A program made the position numbers and the translations under genes. The notes under the pieces were generated by a model. That model saw nothing but the letters and a program-made list of their open reading frames with translations, made no database searches and was not told where the DNA came from. 64,000 bases of DNA from Bacteroidota bacterium. GTDB lineage: Bacteria; Bacteroidota; Ignavibacteria; Ignavibacteriales; Melioribacteraceae. Every line of letters begins with the position of its first letter. The first letter of the stretch is position 1. The stretch is taken from NCBI GenBank assembly GCA_018829205.1, contig JAHJUE010000030.1:85612-149611 (forward strand). Direction: 5' to 3'. Shown in pieces: positions 16,923-26,793 of this stretch.

Positions 16923-19916
16923 ATGCATCGAAAAATTTTATACTTTTTGCTATTTCTAGCTTTGGTGCCTGCTTTAACAATGGCCGGTACAAAGGGTAGA
17001 ATTAAGGGTACCGTTGTTGATCTTCAGACAGGCGAACCCTTAATAGGTGCCAACGTGATCGTTGTTGGATCTAGTATTGGTGCTGCTACCGATGCAAATG
17101 GTGAATTTGTACTTTTAAACTTAGAAGCTGGCGTATTCGATTTAAAATCTTCATACTTGGGATATCAGACAATTACTTTAACTGGTGTGAGAGTAAACGC
17201 TGATTTAACTACGTATGTTACTTTCGAATTGCCTGACGAAGAAGTACAAGTTGGTACAGTTGAAATTATTGCTTCAAGACCTCTTATCCAAAAAGATGCT
17301 ACTAATGCTACCCGTATTACAACAAGTGAAGATATTGACGCTCTCCCAGTAAGAGGCGTTAACAATATCGTGGCTTTAACAGCCGGTGTTGTTCTTAAAG
17401 ATAACGTAGTATTTGTTAGAGGCGGTAGAATTGATGAAGTTGGATTCTATCTAGAAGGCGTTTCAATTAAAGATCCATTGTTCGGCGGCCGTGCGATTAC
17501 ATTGTCGCAGGATGCTTTGGAAGAAATTCAGGTTCAAGCCGGTGGTTATACCGCTGAATTCGGCGGCGCTAATGCCGGTATCATCAGACAGCAATTAAAG
17601 TCTGGCGGACCTCAATTTAGAGCAAGTATTTTTTATGAAACTGACAACATCGGTTTCAAGAGTAAAGATGACGCTTTTGACGGCGAAAAAACATTAGGCG
17701 CTTATACATACGGCTATAATGAAATGAGCGGTGTTATTAGCGGTCCTCTTTTTGACCAAAGAGTTAAATTCTTTGGTAACGTACATTATAATTATAGAAG
17801 AGACAGACAGCCTCAGCCTTGGCCGGGTCTTGATTTAGGTCCTATCGGCGATCCTTTTACTCATGACACTGTAGATTTTACTTATGCTGCGGGTCCTGTT
17901 AAAGGTTACAGCCTTGAATCTATGACTTATGCCGGTACAATTAACTTGGATTTTAAACCAATATTGATAAGATTATCAGGAACTTATACAGCCGACAGCA
18001 GACAAACAGGCGGTAGAGGTATTAACCCTGGATTCGTTATATCAAATATTGAAAATACAAGATATGGTTATACAGATACTGAAAGCGGTTCTTTCTCTTT
18101 GAAATTAACTCACGTATTAAGCCCTACTATGTTTTATGAATTATCGGCTGGATACTTTACTAATTATGATGAAAGAGGCGACCCCTATTTGAAAGAAAAT
18201 TTCTGGGCCTACGGCGATTCTGTAGCTAATGCCGACGCAGGCTGGGTTTGGGAAAGATCTGAAAATGATATTGCCAACAACAGAACAGGCCGTTATATCA
18301 GACCTTCACAAAAATCTGTTTACGGTTTCCAATTTACAAGAAACGGAGATAATCCAAGAAACTTCCTGAAAAGAGATCAGAATAGTATAAGTCTTTCCGG
18401 CGCATTGTCTTTCTTTGTCGGAAAAATACACTCATTCAAATTGGGCGGTGAATACCAGCAATATACAATGAGACAGTGGACAACTTCTTCTTCTCAAGTT
18501 GGTATGGCTCAGTTGTTAAACAACGAACCAGTTCAGGATGACGCAACAAAAATTAAATTATTAAGACAAGCCGGCGTTAACAATTACGGTTACGATGAAT
18601 TAGGAAACGTTCTTGACGATGACGAATTCTTCGGACCAAAAAAACCTGTTTTCGCGAGCGCTTATATTCAGGATAGAATCGAATTCGAAGACATCATATT
18701 AAACCTTGGTTTACGTTATGATTATATTGATGTTGATCATAAAGAATTTTTAGATCCTACAAAACCTGACGCTGCTATTCCGAATGCGACTACTATTGTT
18801 AAAGAACAATTTGTTGATATCGCGTCTTTCAGTTCATTAAGTCCTAGACTTGGTTTCTCTTTCCCTGTTACTGACAATACAGTATTTCACGCTCAGTACG
18901 GAAAATTCGTTCAGCAGTCAAGATTAACAGATATATATTCCGGTTGGTACCGCTGGTCTTATGAATTAACAAATTCATTTTTCTTCGGTTCACCTTTCGG
19001 TCAAAACCTAAGACCTACAAGAACTACACAGTATGAATTAGGTTTTACTCAGCAAGTTGGCGACAACATATCTGTTGATATTACAGGTTACTACAGAGAT
19101 ATTAAAGATCAAGTTGTATTTAACAGCTTAGCTGTTGATAGAAATTCTGTTTATCAGGATTATTTAACATTAAGAAACGGCGACTTTGCAACAACTAAAG
19201 GTTTGGAAATTACATTTAACATGAGAAGAACAAACAGATTAGCGTTAAATGCAACTCTATCTTTCCAAGATGCTCAAGGTACCGGTTCATTCCCGAACTC
19301 AAACAGAGGTATTGTTGGTGCGCCGCTTGATGGCGTTACAGTATTTACACCGCAATATATTTCTCCTTTAGAGTTTAACCAGGCGTTAAGCGGAAACGTT
19401 AATTTAGATTACAGATTCGGCGCAAATGACGGACCTGCTGCATTGCATGAGCTCGGTCTTTCAGTGCTTGCAAAATTCGGCAGCGGTCACCCATTTACAA
19501 GAGGTATCGGTGCGGCTGATTTGGAAGGCGATGCCAGAAACAGAAGACCTATTGAGCCTTTAAATGCTTCAACTACTCCTTCAACTTTACAAGTTGATTT
19601 AAGAATTGATAAGTCTTTCCAAATTATGGATGAACTTTCATTGAATGTTTATTTTAGGGTTGAAAACTTATTGGATGCAGCTAATTACCAAAATGTGTTC
19701 TTAAGAACAGGTTCGGCAGTTGATGACGGATACATTTCTAATCCTGAATATTCTGCTACTTTGTTAGAAACATATGGACAAACATATGCAGACATTTATA
19801 AAGCTGTTAACTTAGATTATTATGAACAATATCTGCAGGCAGGTAACTTAAACACAGTGCCGTTTATGTACGGACCTCCTCGTTCATATAGATTAGGAAT
19901 CAGATTGGAATATTAA
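16923..19916 (+). CDS. TonB-dependent outer-membrane receptor with carboxypeptidase-regulatory-like N-domain
   Basis: A 997-residue secreted barrel protein. Residues 1-21 form a signal peptide (MHRKILYFLLFLALVPALTMA). A CarboxypepD_reg-like beta-sandwich follows (about 24-110: GRIKGTVVDLQTGEPLIGAN), then the plug domain (about 125-225, with VFVRGGRIDEVGFYLEGV and IQVQAGGYTAEFGGA), then a large beta-barrel ending in RSYRLGIRLEY with a terminal aromatic. Such proteins import or bind large ligands using TonB/ExbBD energy; no clear SusD partner is adjacent. It is followed by a T9SS-type secreted protein and a PorV-like barrel, and the three end at a shared terminator, so they probably form one operon. 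Ligand unknown. Confidence 0.9.
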   Translation: MHRKILYFLLFLALVPALTMAGTKGRIKGTVVDLQTGEPLIGANVIVVGSSIGAATDANGEFVLLNLEAGVFDLKSSYLGYQTITLTGVRVNADLTTYVTFELPDEEVQVGTVEIIASRPLIQKDATNATRITTSEDIDALPVRGVNNIVALTAGVVLKDNVVFVRGGRIDEVGFYLEGVSIKDPLFGGRAITLSQDALEEIQVQAGGYTAEFGGANAGIIRQQLKSGGPQFRASIFYETDNIGFKSKDDAFDGEKTLGAYTYGYNEMSGVISGPLFDQRVKFFGNVHYNYRRDRQPQPWPGLDLGPIGDPFTHDTVDFTYAAGPVKGYSLESMTYAGTINLDFKPILIRLSGTYTADSRQTGGRGINPGFVISNIENTRYGYTDTESGSFSLKLTHVLSPTMFYELSAGYFTNYDERGDPYLKENFWAYGDSVANADAGWVWERSENDIANNRTGRYIRPSQKSVYGFQFTRNGDNPRNFLKRDQNSISLSGALSFFVGKIHSFKLGGEYQQYTMRQWTTSSSQVGMAQLLNNEPVQDDATKIKLLRQAGVNNYGYDELGNVLDDDEFFGPKKPVFASAYIQDRIEFEDIILNLGLRYDYIDVDHKEFLDPTKPDAAIPNATTIVKEQFVDIASFSSLSPRLGFSFPVTDNTVFHAQYGKFVQQSRLTDIYSGWYRWSYELTNSFFFGSPFGQNLRPTRTTQYELGFTQQVGDNISVDITGYYRDIKDQVVFNSLAVDRNSVYQDYLTLRNGDFATTKGLEITFNMRRTNRLALNATLSFQDAQGTGSFPNSNRGIVGAPLDGVTVFTPQYISPLEFNQALSGNVNLDYRFGANDGPAALHELGLSVLAKFGSGHPFTRGIGAADLEGDARNRRPIEPLNASTTPSTLQVDLRIDKSFQIMDELSLNVYFRVENLLDAANYQNVFLRTGSAVDDGYISNPEYSATLLETYGQTYADIYKAVNLDYYEQYLQAGNLNTVPFMYGPPRSYRLGIRLEY

Positions 19917-19956
19917 TAATTAATTTTGATTTTCAATCCAACAATAGGAGTTTAAT

Positions 19957-22900
19957 ATGAAAATAAAATCATTAAATGTTATTACACTAATTCTTACGCT
20001 TCTCTTAATCTCAAGCCAATATAGTTTTGCTGAGAGAGATGTAAGTAAGAATAACAAAGATAAATTATCTTTGAGCAAAACAGACGGTTCTCCATCTTAT
20101 ACCAGGTTTAATATTAATAGAACTTCAACCTGGATTAAGAATGACGGTGAAACCGATATTCAGCAAAGCGGTAACTCCGGCTTTATATATCCTAAAGGAA
20201 GCAACAAAGCTGTTTTCTTCCAGTCAGGATTTGTATGGGGCGGAAAAGTTAACGGTGAAATAAGAGTCGGCGGTTCTACTTATAACCAAGGTCTTTTACC
20301 CGGCGCAGTTGTTAACGGCGTTAGAGAAGACGAAACTGCCGAACACGTAAGAATATATAGAGTTAGAAGAGACTATAAAACAGGCGATTTAAGTCAAGAA
20401 GCAGCGGATGAAGGACTTACAAACGCAGAAGTTTATGCTCAATATGAAAAAGACTGGAATGAATGGCCTGCAGCTTACGGCGCTCCTTACGAAGATATTA
20501 ATGGTAACGGTTCTTATGAAGCCGCTACTGATATTCCGGGCGAACCTGGCGCAGATCAAACAGTTTGGTTTGTAGCTAACGATTTCGATCCTGTTACAGC
20601 GCAAGTACTTTACGGTTCTTTGCCGTTAGGTCTTGAAATGCAGGCGACAGTTTTCGGTTACAACCAAACAGGTGCATTAGGTTCTATGTTATTCAGAAAA
20701 TTTTTACTGATTAACAAAAGCGCCGATGATATTGAAGAATTTTACGTATGTATGTGGAGTGATCCTGATCTTGGTGATGCTGGTGATGACTACGCAGGCT
20801 GCGATACTACGCTTAGCTTAGGTTACATTTATAACGGCGACGCTGATGACGCAACTTACGGACGTAACCCTGCAGCAGGCGGATTCGACTTTTTCCAAGG
20901 TCCGATTGTTGACGGTGACGCCGGTGACGTTGCTATCTTTAAAGGAAGAGAAGTTCATGGAAAGAGAAATCTTGGAATGAGCGCTTTCTTCTTCTTTATT
21001 AATAGCGATCCTATTTATACAGATCCTAGATTAGGCGAATATGCCGACGGTACTCTTCAAATGTACAATTTATTTGAAGGTAAAATCGGAACAACAGGCG
21101 CTCCGTTTATTGATCCTAATACAGGCCAGGCGACTAAATTTACTTTAGCCGGTGATCCTATTTCGGGTACAGGCTGGTTAGACGGTCAGTTGCATCCTCC
21201 TGGAGATAGAAGAATTGGTCAGGTAGCCGGACCTTTTGTTATGGCTGCCGGAGATACACAGGAAGTTGTGGTAGCTCAGATTGCTGCCGGTGCTGAACCT
21301 GGTATCGATAGAATTGGCGCTGTTGGTTTATTGAAATTCTACGATAAAACAGCTCAATTAATTTATGATAACTTTTTCCAGGTTGTTTCTGCTCCTTTAG
21401 CTCCTGTTGTTAACGTTGCTGAATTAGATCAGTCAATTGTACTTTCCTGGGGCGGTGATATTAATACAGTTAATCAAACTGAATCAGCCGACGCAGGCGG
21501 ATTTACCTTCCAGGGTTACAATGTTTATCAATTACCAAACAGAACTGCAAGTATAAATGAAGCGGTTAGAGTGGCTAATTTTGATGTTGCTGACGGTGTT
21601 GGTAAAATTACAGATGAATATTTTGACGTTAATTCAGGCGTTGTCGGAAGAAGAGTTGTTCAATTCGGAACCGACAGCGGAATAAAAAGATTCGTTGAAG
21701 TTAAATATGATGCTTTTAGCGGTGGTTTACCTTTAGTTAACGGAACAAGATATTATTTCGCGGTTACGGCTTACAGCTATAACCCTGATCCTCAAGCTGT
21801 TCCTAACAACTTAGAAAATCCTTTAAACATCTTAACTATTGTTCCTCACAGTGAAAATCCTGGTGAAAGATACTCGGAAAATTACGGTGATGTAACAAGA
21901 GCCGCTCATAGCGGATCAAGCGACGGTTTCGTTGAATATGTAGTTGTTGATCCTAACCTAGCTACAGGTCATGAATATAAAGTTGAATTCTACTTAAATG
22001 ATGACGGCGACAAGGTATGGAAACTTACAGATGTTACAACTGGCGTTGTAAAATTATCAAATTATCCTGAAAACGTTGGTGACGACGCTCCTATAGTTGA
22101 CGGTTTACAGATTAAAGTTAGCGGCGCACCTGCCGACTTTAAAGATTTCTTAACTGTTGCTAACGCAGCTGGTCCGCTTGATCCATTTACAGGCGCAGCA
22201 GCGGAATTCCAGGGTTTCCCAACACCTGAAAGACCGGGCGCAAGACAGCAAGTTGGAGCCGGCGCGTGGTTGTTCCATACTGGTGATAACGGCGGTACTA
22301 ATGACGGCGGTACATATGGTTCTTATACAGCCTTTAAAGGCCGTTCAATGAGAAATGATAACTTTGACAGATTGGTTCCGTTTGATTGGGAAATGAGATT
22401 TACAGCTGGCGGATCATGGGCTGTTAGAGCTTTCCAGGACGGACTTATTGTTCAAGTTCCTTTTGAATTGTGGTGTACCGGAATCAACACTCCGAACGAT
22501 CCTAGCGATGACTACAGAATGATTCCTTGGATTCTTGATAATGCCGACAATATGATGTATGATCTTGAAAGTTGGGGATCATCAGGTAACGGCGGCGGAC
22601 CTGGCGGTTTTGAACATTCAGTTTCCGGCGGCGACAATGATCCTTTCACAGATTGGATTTATTGGATTCAGCCTGATGATCATTCTGCTGGAACAGCAGG
22701 TTATGACGCTTTTGTTGCTTCTCTTGATATTGGCGCTGGCACAGAAGGTACATATGATTACGGCGGTCATGAAGTTATTGCAAGATCAGTTCTTGTTAAC
22801 TTTAACGGCGGAAGTGCTCCACCTTTTAACATGGATTTACCTGAAGAAGGTACAATATTCAGACTCGTTTCAACCAAGCCTAACCAGGTTGGATCAGACG

Positions 22901-23274
22901 TATTTACATTTACAGCTCCTTCAAAATCTGTAGATGTTGATTTGGCTAAAGACGATGTTAAAAATATTAACGTTTTCCCGAATCCTTATTATGGTGTAAA
23001 CTCTGAAGAAATAAATAAATATCAAAGATTCGTTACATTCAATCATTTACCGAATAAAGCGACTCTTAGAATATTTAACTTGGCAGGTCAACTTATAAGA
23101 ACCATTGAGAAAAATTCATCTACTCAGTTTGAACAATGGGATTTATTAAACAAATCTGGTTTACCCGTAGCCAGTGGTCTTTATATCGTATACATTGATA
23201 TGCCTGATTTAGGGACTACAAAAATACTAAAAGCAGCTATAATTCAAGAACAACAGATTCTTGATAGATTCTAG
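19957..23274 (+). CDS. Large secreted protein with fibronectin-III-like region and type IX sorting-like C-terminus
   Basis: This 1105-residue protein begins with a signal peptide (cleavage near SSQYSFA, residue 25). I do not recognise the N-terminal ~470 residues. About 475-620 looks like a fibronectin type III region (APLAPVVNVAELDQ, FQGYNVYQ, RYYFAVTAYSYNPDP). The last ~100 residues, starting INVFPNPYYG and including LRIFNLAGQLIRTI and SGLYIVYID, match the pattern of the T9SS (Por secretion) type A sorting domain, though the very end carries an extra QEQQILDRF tail. It is probably exported across the outer membrane and retained at the surface. It lies 40 bases after the TonB receptor and 26 before the PorV-like gene. 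Function unknown. Confidence 0.8.
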   Translation: MKIKSLNVITLILTLLLISSQYSFAERDVSKNNKDKLSLSKTDGSPSYTRFNINRTSTWIKNDGETDIQQSGNSGFIYPKGSNKAVFFQSGFVWGGKVNGEIRVGGSTYNQGLLPGAVVNGVREDETAEHVRIYRVRRDYKTGDLSQEAADEGLTNAEVYAQYEKDWNEWPAAYGAPYEDINGNGSYEAATDIPGEPGADQTVWFVANDFDPVTAQVLYGSLPLGLEMQATVFGYNQTGALGSMLFRKFLLINKSADDIEEFYVCMWSDPDLGDAGDDYAGCDTTLSLGYIYNGDADDATYGRNPAAGGFDFFQGPIVDGDAGDVAIFKGREVHGKRNLGMSAFFFFINSDPIYTDPRLGEYADGTLQMYNLFEGKIGTTGAPFIDPNTGQATKFTLAGDPISGTGWLDGQLHPPGDRRIGQVAGPFVMAAGDTQEVVVAQIAAGAEPGIDRIGAVGLLKFYDKTAQLIYDNFFQVVSAPLAPVVNVAELDQSIVLSWGGDINTVNQTESADAGGFTFQGYNVYQLPNRTASINEAVRVANFDVADGVGKITDEYFDVNSGVVGRRVVQFGTDSGIKRFVEVKYDAFSGGLPLVNGTRYYFAVTAYSYNPDPQAVPNNLENPLNILTIVPHSENPGERYSENYGDVTRAAHSGSSDGFVEYVVVDPNLATGHEYKVEFYLNDDGDKVWKLTDVTTGVVKLSNYPENVGDDAPIVDGLQIKVSGAPADFKDFLTVANAAGPLDPFTGAAAEFQGFPTPERPGARQQVGAGAWLFHTGDNGGTNDGGTYGSYTAFKGRSMRNDNFDRLVPFDWEMRFTAGGSWAVRAFQDGLIVQVPFELWCTGINTPNDPSDDYRMIPWILDNADNMMYDLESWGSSGNGGGPGGFEHSVSGGDNDPFTDWIYWIQPDDHSAGTAGYDAFVASLDIGAGTEGTYDYGGHEVIARSVLVNFNGGSAPPFNMDLPEEGTIFRLVSTKPNQVGSDVFTFTAPSKSVDVDLAKDDVKNINVFPNPYYGVNSEEINKYQRFVTFNHLPNKATLRIFNLAGQLIRTIEKNSSTQFEQWDLLNKSGLPVASGLYIVYIDMPDLGTTKILKAAIIQEQQILDRF

Positions 23275-23300
23275 TAATTAACCAGTTAAGGAGATTGAAA

Positions 23301-24332
23301 ATGAAAAAAATAAAATCATTTATATACTTACTACTAATTGGTCTGCTTACTACGGGTAATTTGTTTGCAAGCGGTGGCAACAGAAATGGTACCGCCGGTG
23401 CAAGTCAGTTGCTAATTCCCGTAGGTGCTAGAGGTATAGCACTTGGCGGATCGGCTATAGTTAACGCTTCCGGATTGGAGGCACTTTATTACAACCCTGC
23501 TAACGTATCAAGATCATCATATGCAACAAACGCATTGTTTTCGCATATGAATTATATCGCAGATATCGGCGTTGAATACGGCGCGATCTCGGCTAGTCTT
23601 GAAGGTCTCGGTACAATAGCTGTAAGTATCAAATCATTGTCGGTTGGTGATATTGATATTACTACAGAAGCTAACCCTGATGGTACAGGCGCTACATTCA
23701 AACCTGGTTTTACAACCATCGGTTTAACATATTCAAAAATGTTGAGCGATAGAATCGCGGTTGGTTTTACTGCTAATTTAATTCAAGAAGAATTAGATCT
23801 CGTTAGCGCATCAGGTTTCTCTTTTGACATAGGCGTTAGTTATGCTAACCTAGCCAATGTTCAAGGATTAAGCATGGCTATCGTTATGAAAAACTTGGGT
23901 CCTCAAATGAAATATGACGGCTCAGGATTATTCTTAAGAGCTAATTCCGATAACTTAAACAGACCGGAACAATATTATAAAATTGACGCGGCAACTTTTG
24001 AATTGCCTTCAACTTTAGAATTAGGTCTTGGATACCAGTATGATATTAACGAACAAAACGCTCTATCATTCAACGGTTTATTCCAAAACGCTAACTTCTA
24101 CGGTGATGAATACAGATTAGGCGCGGAATACGGTTATGATAACTTGTTGTTCCTTAGAGCAGGTTATACAGTTATGCCTGAATTAGAATCAGACGAAAAT
24201 ACATTTGGTTTCTCAGCCGGTGTTGGTCTTAATTATACATTAGGCGACGCGGCTCTTCAAATCAACTATGCATATCGTCAAGTAGAATTATTTGAAGATA
24301 ACCATGTTTTCTCAGTTGGATTAGGCTTCTAA
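23301..24332 (+). CDS. PorV/PorQ-like outer-membrane beta-barrel protein
   Basis: A 343-residue FadL-fold barrel of the PorV/PorQ family. A signal peptide (about 1-23) precedes AGASQLLIPVGARGIALGGSAIVNASGLEALYYNPAN, the typical N-terminal block of these proteins. Repeated amphipathic strands follow, ending HVFSVGLGF with a terminal Phe as outer-membrane barrels require. I choose ATG 23301 because AAGGAG at 23288-23293 is ideally placed for it; the TTG at 23295 is too close. PorV shuttles T9SS cargo to the attachment complex, so its place behind a sorting-domain protein fits. PorV and PorQ cannot be separated here. Confidence 0.85.
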   Translation: MKKIKSFIYLLLIGLLTTGNLFASGGNRNGTAGASQLLIPVGARGIALGGSAIVNASGLEALYYNPANVSRSSYATNALFSHMNYIADIGVEYGAISASLEGLGTIAVSIKSLSVGDIDITTEANPDGTGATFKPGFTTIGLTYSKMLSDRIAVGFTANLIQEELDLVSASGFSFDIGVSYANLANVQGLSMAIVMKNLGPQMKYDGSGLFLRANSDNLNRPEQYYKIDAATFELPSTLELGLGYQYDINEQNALSFNGLFQNANFYGDEYRLGAEYGYDNLLFLRAGYTVMPELESDENTFGFSAGVGLNYTLGDAALQINYAYRQVELFEDNHVFSVGLGF

Positions 24333-24360
24333 TATTCTGCGTGTTTATTTATAATAATAA

Positions 24361-24395
24361 AACCCTGGCTCTTCTTTTTAGAGCCGGGGTTTTTT
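24361..24395 (+). terminator. Strong Rho-independent terminator closing the TonB/T9SS/PorV operon
   Basis: AACCCTGGCTC (24361-24371) pairs with GAGCCGGGGTT (24381-24391), 11 pairs with one wobble, extendable by T24372-A24380; a T-run follows to 24395. Confidence 0.92.
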
Positions 24396-24539
24396 ATTTT
24401 TTAGGAAACGATTTATTATATTATTGATTAAATTACTATACTAATTTTTGCATTGAAAAAAGATTTGCATAATTATAATATTGCTGCAGTGAAAGTCATT
24501 GATTCAAAAATTAGTATTATTAATAAAATAGGATTTTAT

Positions 24540-25913
24540 ATGAAAAGGTTACTCTATTATTTTTTAGTATTTACCGCATTTACGAAAATTTCAGCTCAAA
24601 ATGAACTTGAGTTTAATTTTGATTACGCCAGGTTTAATTATGATTCAACCTCTGTCTTATTGGAAATTTATTATTCATTTAATCAGGCTGATCTCACAGT
24701 TGTGGAAAATGAAGGCGTTTCGGCCGTTGAGGCAATAATTCATATAGAACTAATTGATTCGGCAAGCGGCGAATATTATTTGAAAAAAGAATGGAAAGTA
24801 AGAAATGTATTAAACAATATTCCGGGCGATAATAATGCGAAAAGTTTAATAGGACTAGTCAGTATCGCGGTTCCTACGGGCGTTTATAATATTGTAGTTG
24901 AAGGACGCGATTTTAATAACGAGACAATTAAAAAAACTCTAAGCGATAAAATAAAAATATTTCCCTATCCTTCCGAACCAAGTATCAGTGATATTGAACT
25001 AGCGGGCAATATATTAAAAGATCCTTCCGATATGAGTTCAATATTTTATAAAAACACTTTAGAGGTTACCCCTAATCCATCAATGGTTTACAGTCATTCC
25101 AAACCGGTGATGTTTTATTATCTTGAACTATATAATCTTACTGATACTGCGGGAAATTCAAATTTTAAAATGGAAAAACTGCTTTTTAACAGCAGCGGGA
25201 ATATGATTTATAATAAATCAAAAAAAATTGTAAACGCTCAAAGCTCTTTTGTGGAATATGGCGTGTTAAATCTTGCTAAATATCCCACCGATTCATATAA
25301 CTTTATAGTTACGCTTGTTGATACCGTATTAAATAAAGCAATCGTTTCAAATAAAAAATTCTATTTATATAATCCCGACGTTGTGGATACATTCACAACG
25401 TCATTTCAGAATACAAACTTTTTAAGCAGCGAATTCGGGGTTTATACTGAAGAAGAATGCGATTATATGTTTAATGTTGCTAAATATGTTTCAATGGATG
25501 ACGAAAGAAAACAATACGGCTCCTTGGATTCTCTTAACGCAAAAAGAGAATTTTTATATAACTTCTGGAAGCTGAGAGACAGCGACCCAAAAACTGCAAG
25601 AAATGAGTATAAAGACGAATATATGGAAAGAGCGGCTTATGCCGATAAAAATTTCGGGAATAAATACAGGGAAGGCTACAAATCCGATAGAGGAAGAGTT
25701 TATTTATTATACGGCGAGCCCGATCAAAGAGACAGATTTCCGAATGAAAGATACTTAAAACCATATGAGGTTTGGGTTTATAACAGCATTGAAGGCGGAG
25801 TGGAATTTATATTTGCCGATATGACCGGATTTTCAAATTATGAGCTTGTTCATTCGACTAAAAGAGGCGAGCTTAGAGACGATAACTGGTCCAGAAGAAT
25901 TGCAACTAACTAA
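24540..25913 (+). CDS. GWxTD domain-containing secreted protein
   Basis: I place the start at ATG 24540, giving 457 residues and a clean signal peptide (MKRLLYYFLVFTAFTKISAQ). The TTG 29 codons upstream would bury it. A beta-rich N-terminal half describes a DUF-like sandwich. The C-terminal ~120 residues match the GWxTD domain family: REFLYNFWKLRDSDPKTARNEY, then GYKSDRGRVYLLYGEPDQRD, where the eponymous GWxTDRG appears as GYKSDRG. GWxTD proteins are common in Bacteroidota, Acidobacteriota and relatives and have no firmly assigned function; they are presumed periplasmic. The gene is 7 bases ahead of an acyltransferase, so it may be co-transcribed with lipid A-type genes. Confidence 0.8.
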   Translation: MKRLLYYFLVFTAFTKISAQNELEFNFDYARFNYDSTSVLLEIYYSFNQADLTVVENEGVSAVEAIIHIELIDSASGEYYLKKEWKVRNVLNNIPGDNNAKSLIGLVSIAVPTGVYNIVVEGRDFNNETIKKTLSDKIKIFPYPSEPSISDIELAGNILKDPSDMSSIFYKNTLEVTPNPSMVYSHSKPVMFYYLELYNLTDTAGNSNFKMEKLLFNSSGNMIYNKSKKIVNAQSSFVEYGVLNLAKYPTDSYNFIVTLVDTVLNKAIVSNKKFYLYNPDVVDTFTTSFQNTNFLSSEFGVYTEEECDYMFNVAKYVSMDDERKQYGSLDSLNAKREFLYNFWKLRDSDPKTARNEYKDEYMERAAYADKNFGNKYREGYKSDRGRVYLLYGEPDQRDRFPNERYLKPYEVWVYNSIEGGVEFIFADMTGFSNYELVHSTKRGELRDDNWSRRIATN

Positions 25914-25920
25914 ATAAATT

Positions 25921-26790
25921 GTGAAAAATAAATTAGAATATTTTCTATTTATATGTTTAGGCAGGTTTTTTTCTTTTTTTGGAATTAAGAGTGCGGGATT
26001 TTTCGCTAAATATCTCGCATTCTTTTTTTATTTTATATTAAAAATTAGAAAAACTACAGTAATAGAAAATTTAAAAATAGCTTTCCCAAATTATTCTCCC
26101 GATGTAATAAAAAAAATCGCTTATCAAAATTATATTAGTTTTTCAATTATGCTTATTGAATTATTTTCTATCCATAAATTAAACGAAAATCAAATTACTA
26201 AACTTGTCGATTGCGGCAATCTAATAAAATTAAAACAGCAGGGCTGTTTTAAAAACGGGGGATTTTTTCTAACCGCTCATTACGGGAATTGGGAGCTGGG
26301 AGCAATTGCAGCCGGAATACAGTTAAATATTGAAATGAACGTTCTAGCCAAACAGCAAAGAAATGAACTTGTCTCTAAATGGCTGAATTCAATGCGGGAA
26401 TCTTTCGGTAATAAGGTTATTCCTTTGGGACCTTCGGTTAGGGAAGTTTATAAAGCAATTAATGAAAAGAAAACAATCGGCGTTGTCGGTGATCAAAGAG
26501 GACCTATTGAAGGAAAAAGAGTTAAATATTTCGGCAGGGATACGGCAGTGTTTCAGGGTACAGCTTCAATTGCGTTTAAGAAAAAAGTGCCTATAATTGT
26601 AATTTTTATTGAAAGACAGGATAATAATTCGTATAAGACCTTTGCCGAAGAAATTAACTATAAAAATTTTACCGGTACCGAAGACGAAATAATTCATAAC
26701 ATTAACCAGCATTATATGAATTTGCTTGAGAATCAGGTTAGAAAAAAACCCGAGCAGTGGTTCTGGATGCATAAGATTTGGAAGTATTAA
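25921..26790 (+). CDS. Lysophospholipid/lipid A acyltransferase (LpxL/HtrB family)
   Basis: A 289-residue membrane-associated acyltransferase with GTG start at 25921. The N-terminal hydrophobic helix (YFLFICLGRFFSFFG) anchors it to the inner membrane. The catalytic HX4E is HYGNWE (H120, E125) within FLTAHYGNWELGAIA, followed by NVLAKQQRNE, GVVGDQRGP and KYFGRDTAVFQG as in LpxL/LpxM. It probably adds a secondary acyl chain to lipid A or a related glycolipid. It is packed between a GWxTD protein and a family 9 glycosyltransferase (3-base gap), consistent with LPS core/lipid A maturation. The acyl donor is not predictable. Confidence 0.88.
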   Translation: MKNKLEYFLFICLGRFFSFFGIKSAGFFAKYLAFFFYFILKIRKTTVIENLKIAFPNYSPDVIKKIAYQNYISFSIMLIELFSIHKLNENQITKLVDCGNLIKLKQQGCFKNGGFFLTAHYGNWELGAIAAGIQLNIEMNVLAKQQRNELVSKWLNSMRESFGNKVIPLGPSVREVYKAINEKKTIGVVGDQRGPIEGKRVKYFGRDTAVFQGTASIAFKKKVPIIVIFIERQDNNSYKTFAEEINYKNFTGTEDEIIHNINQHYMNLLENQVRKKPEQWFWMHKIWKY

Positions 26791-26793
26791 TTA

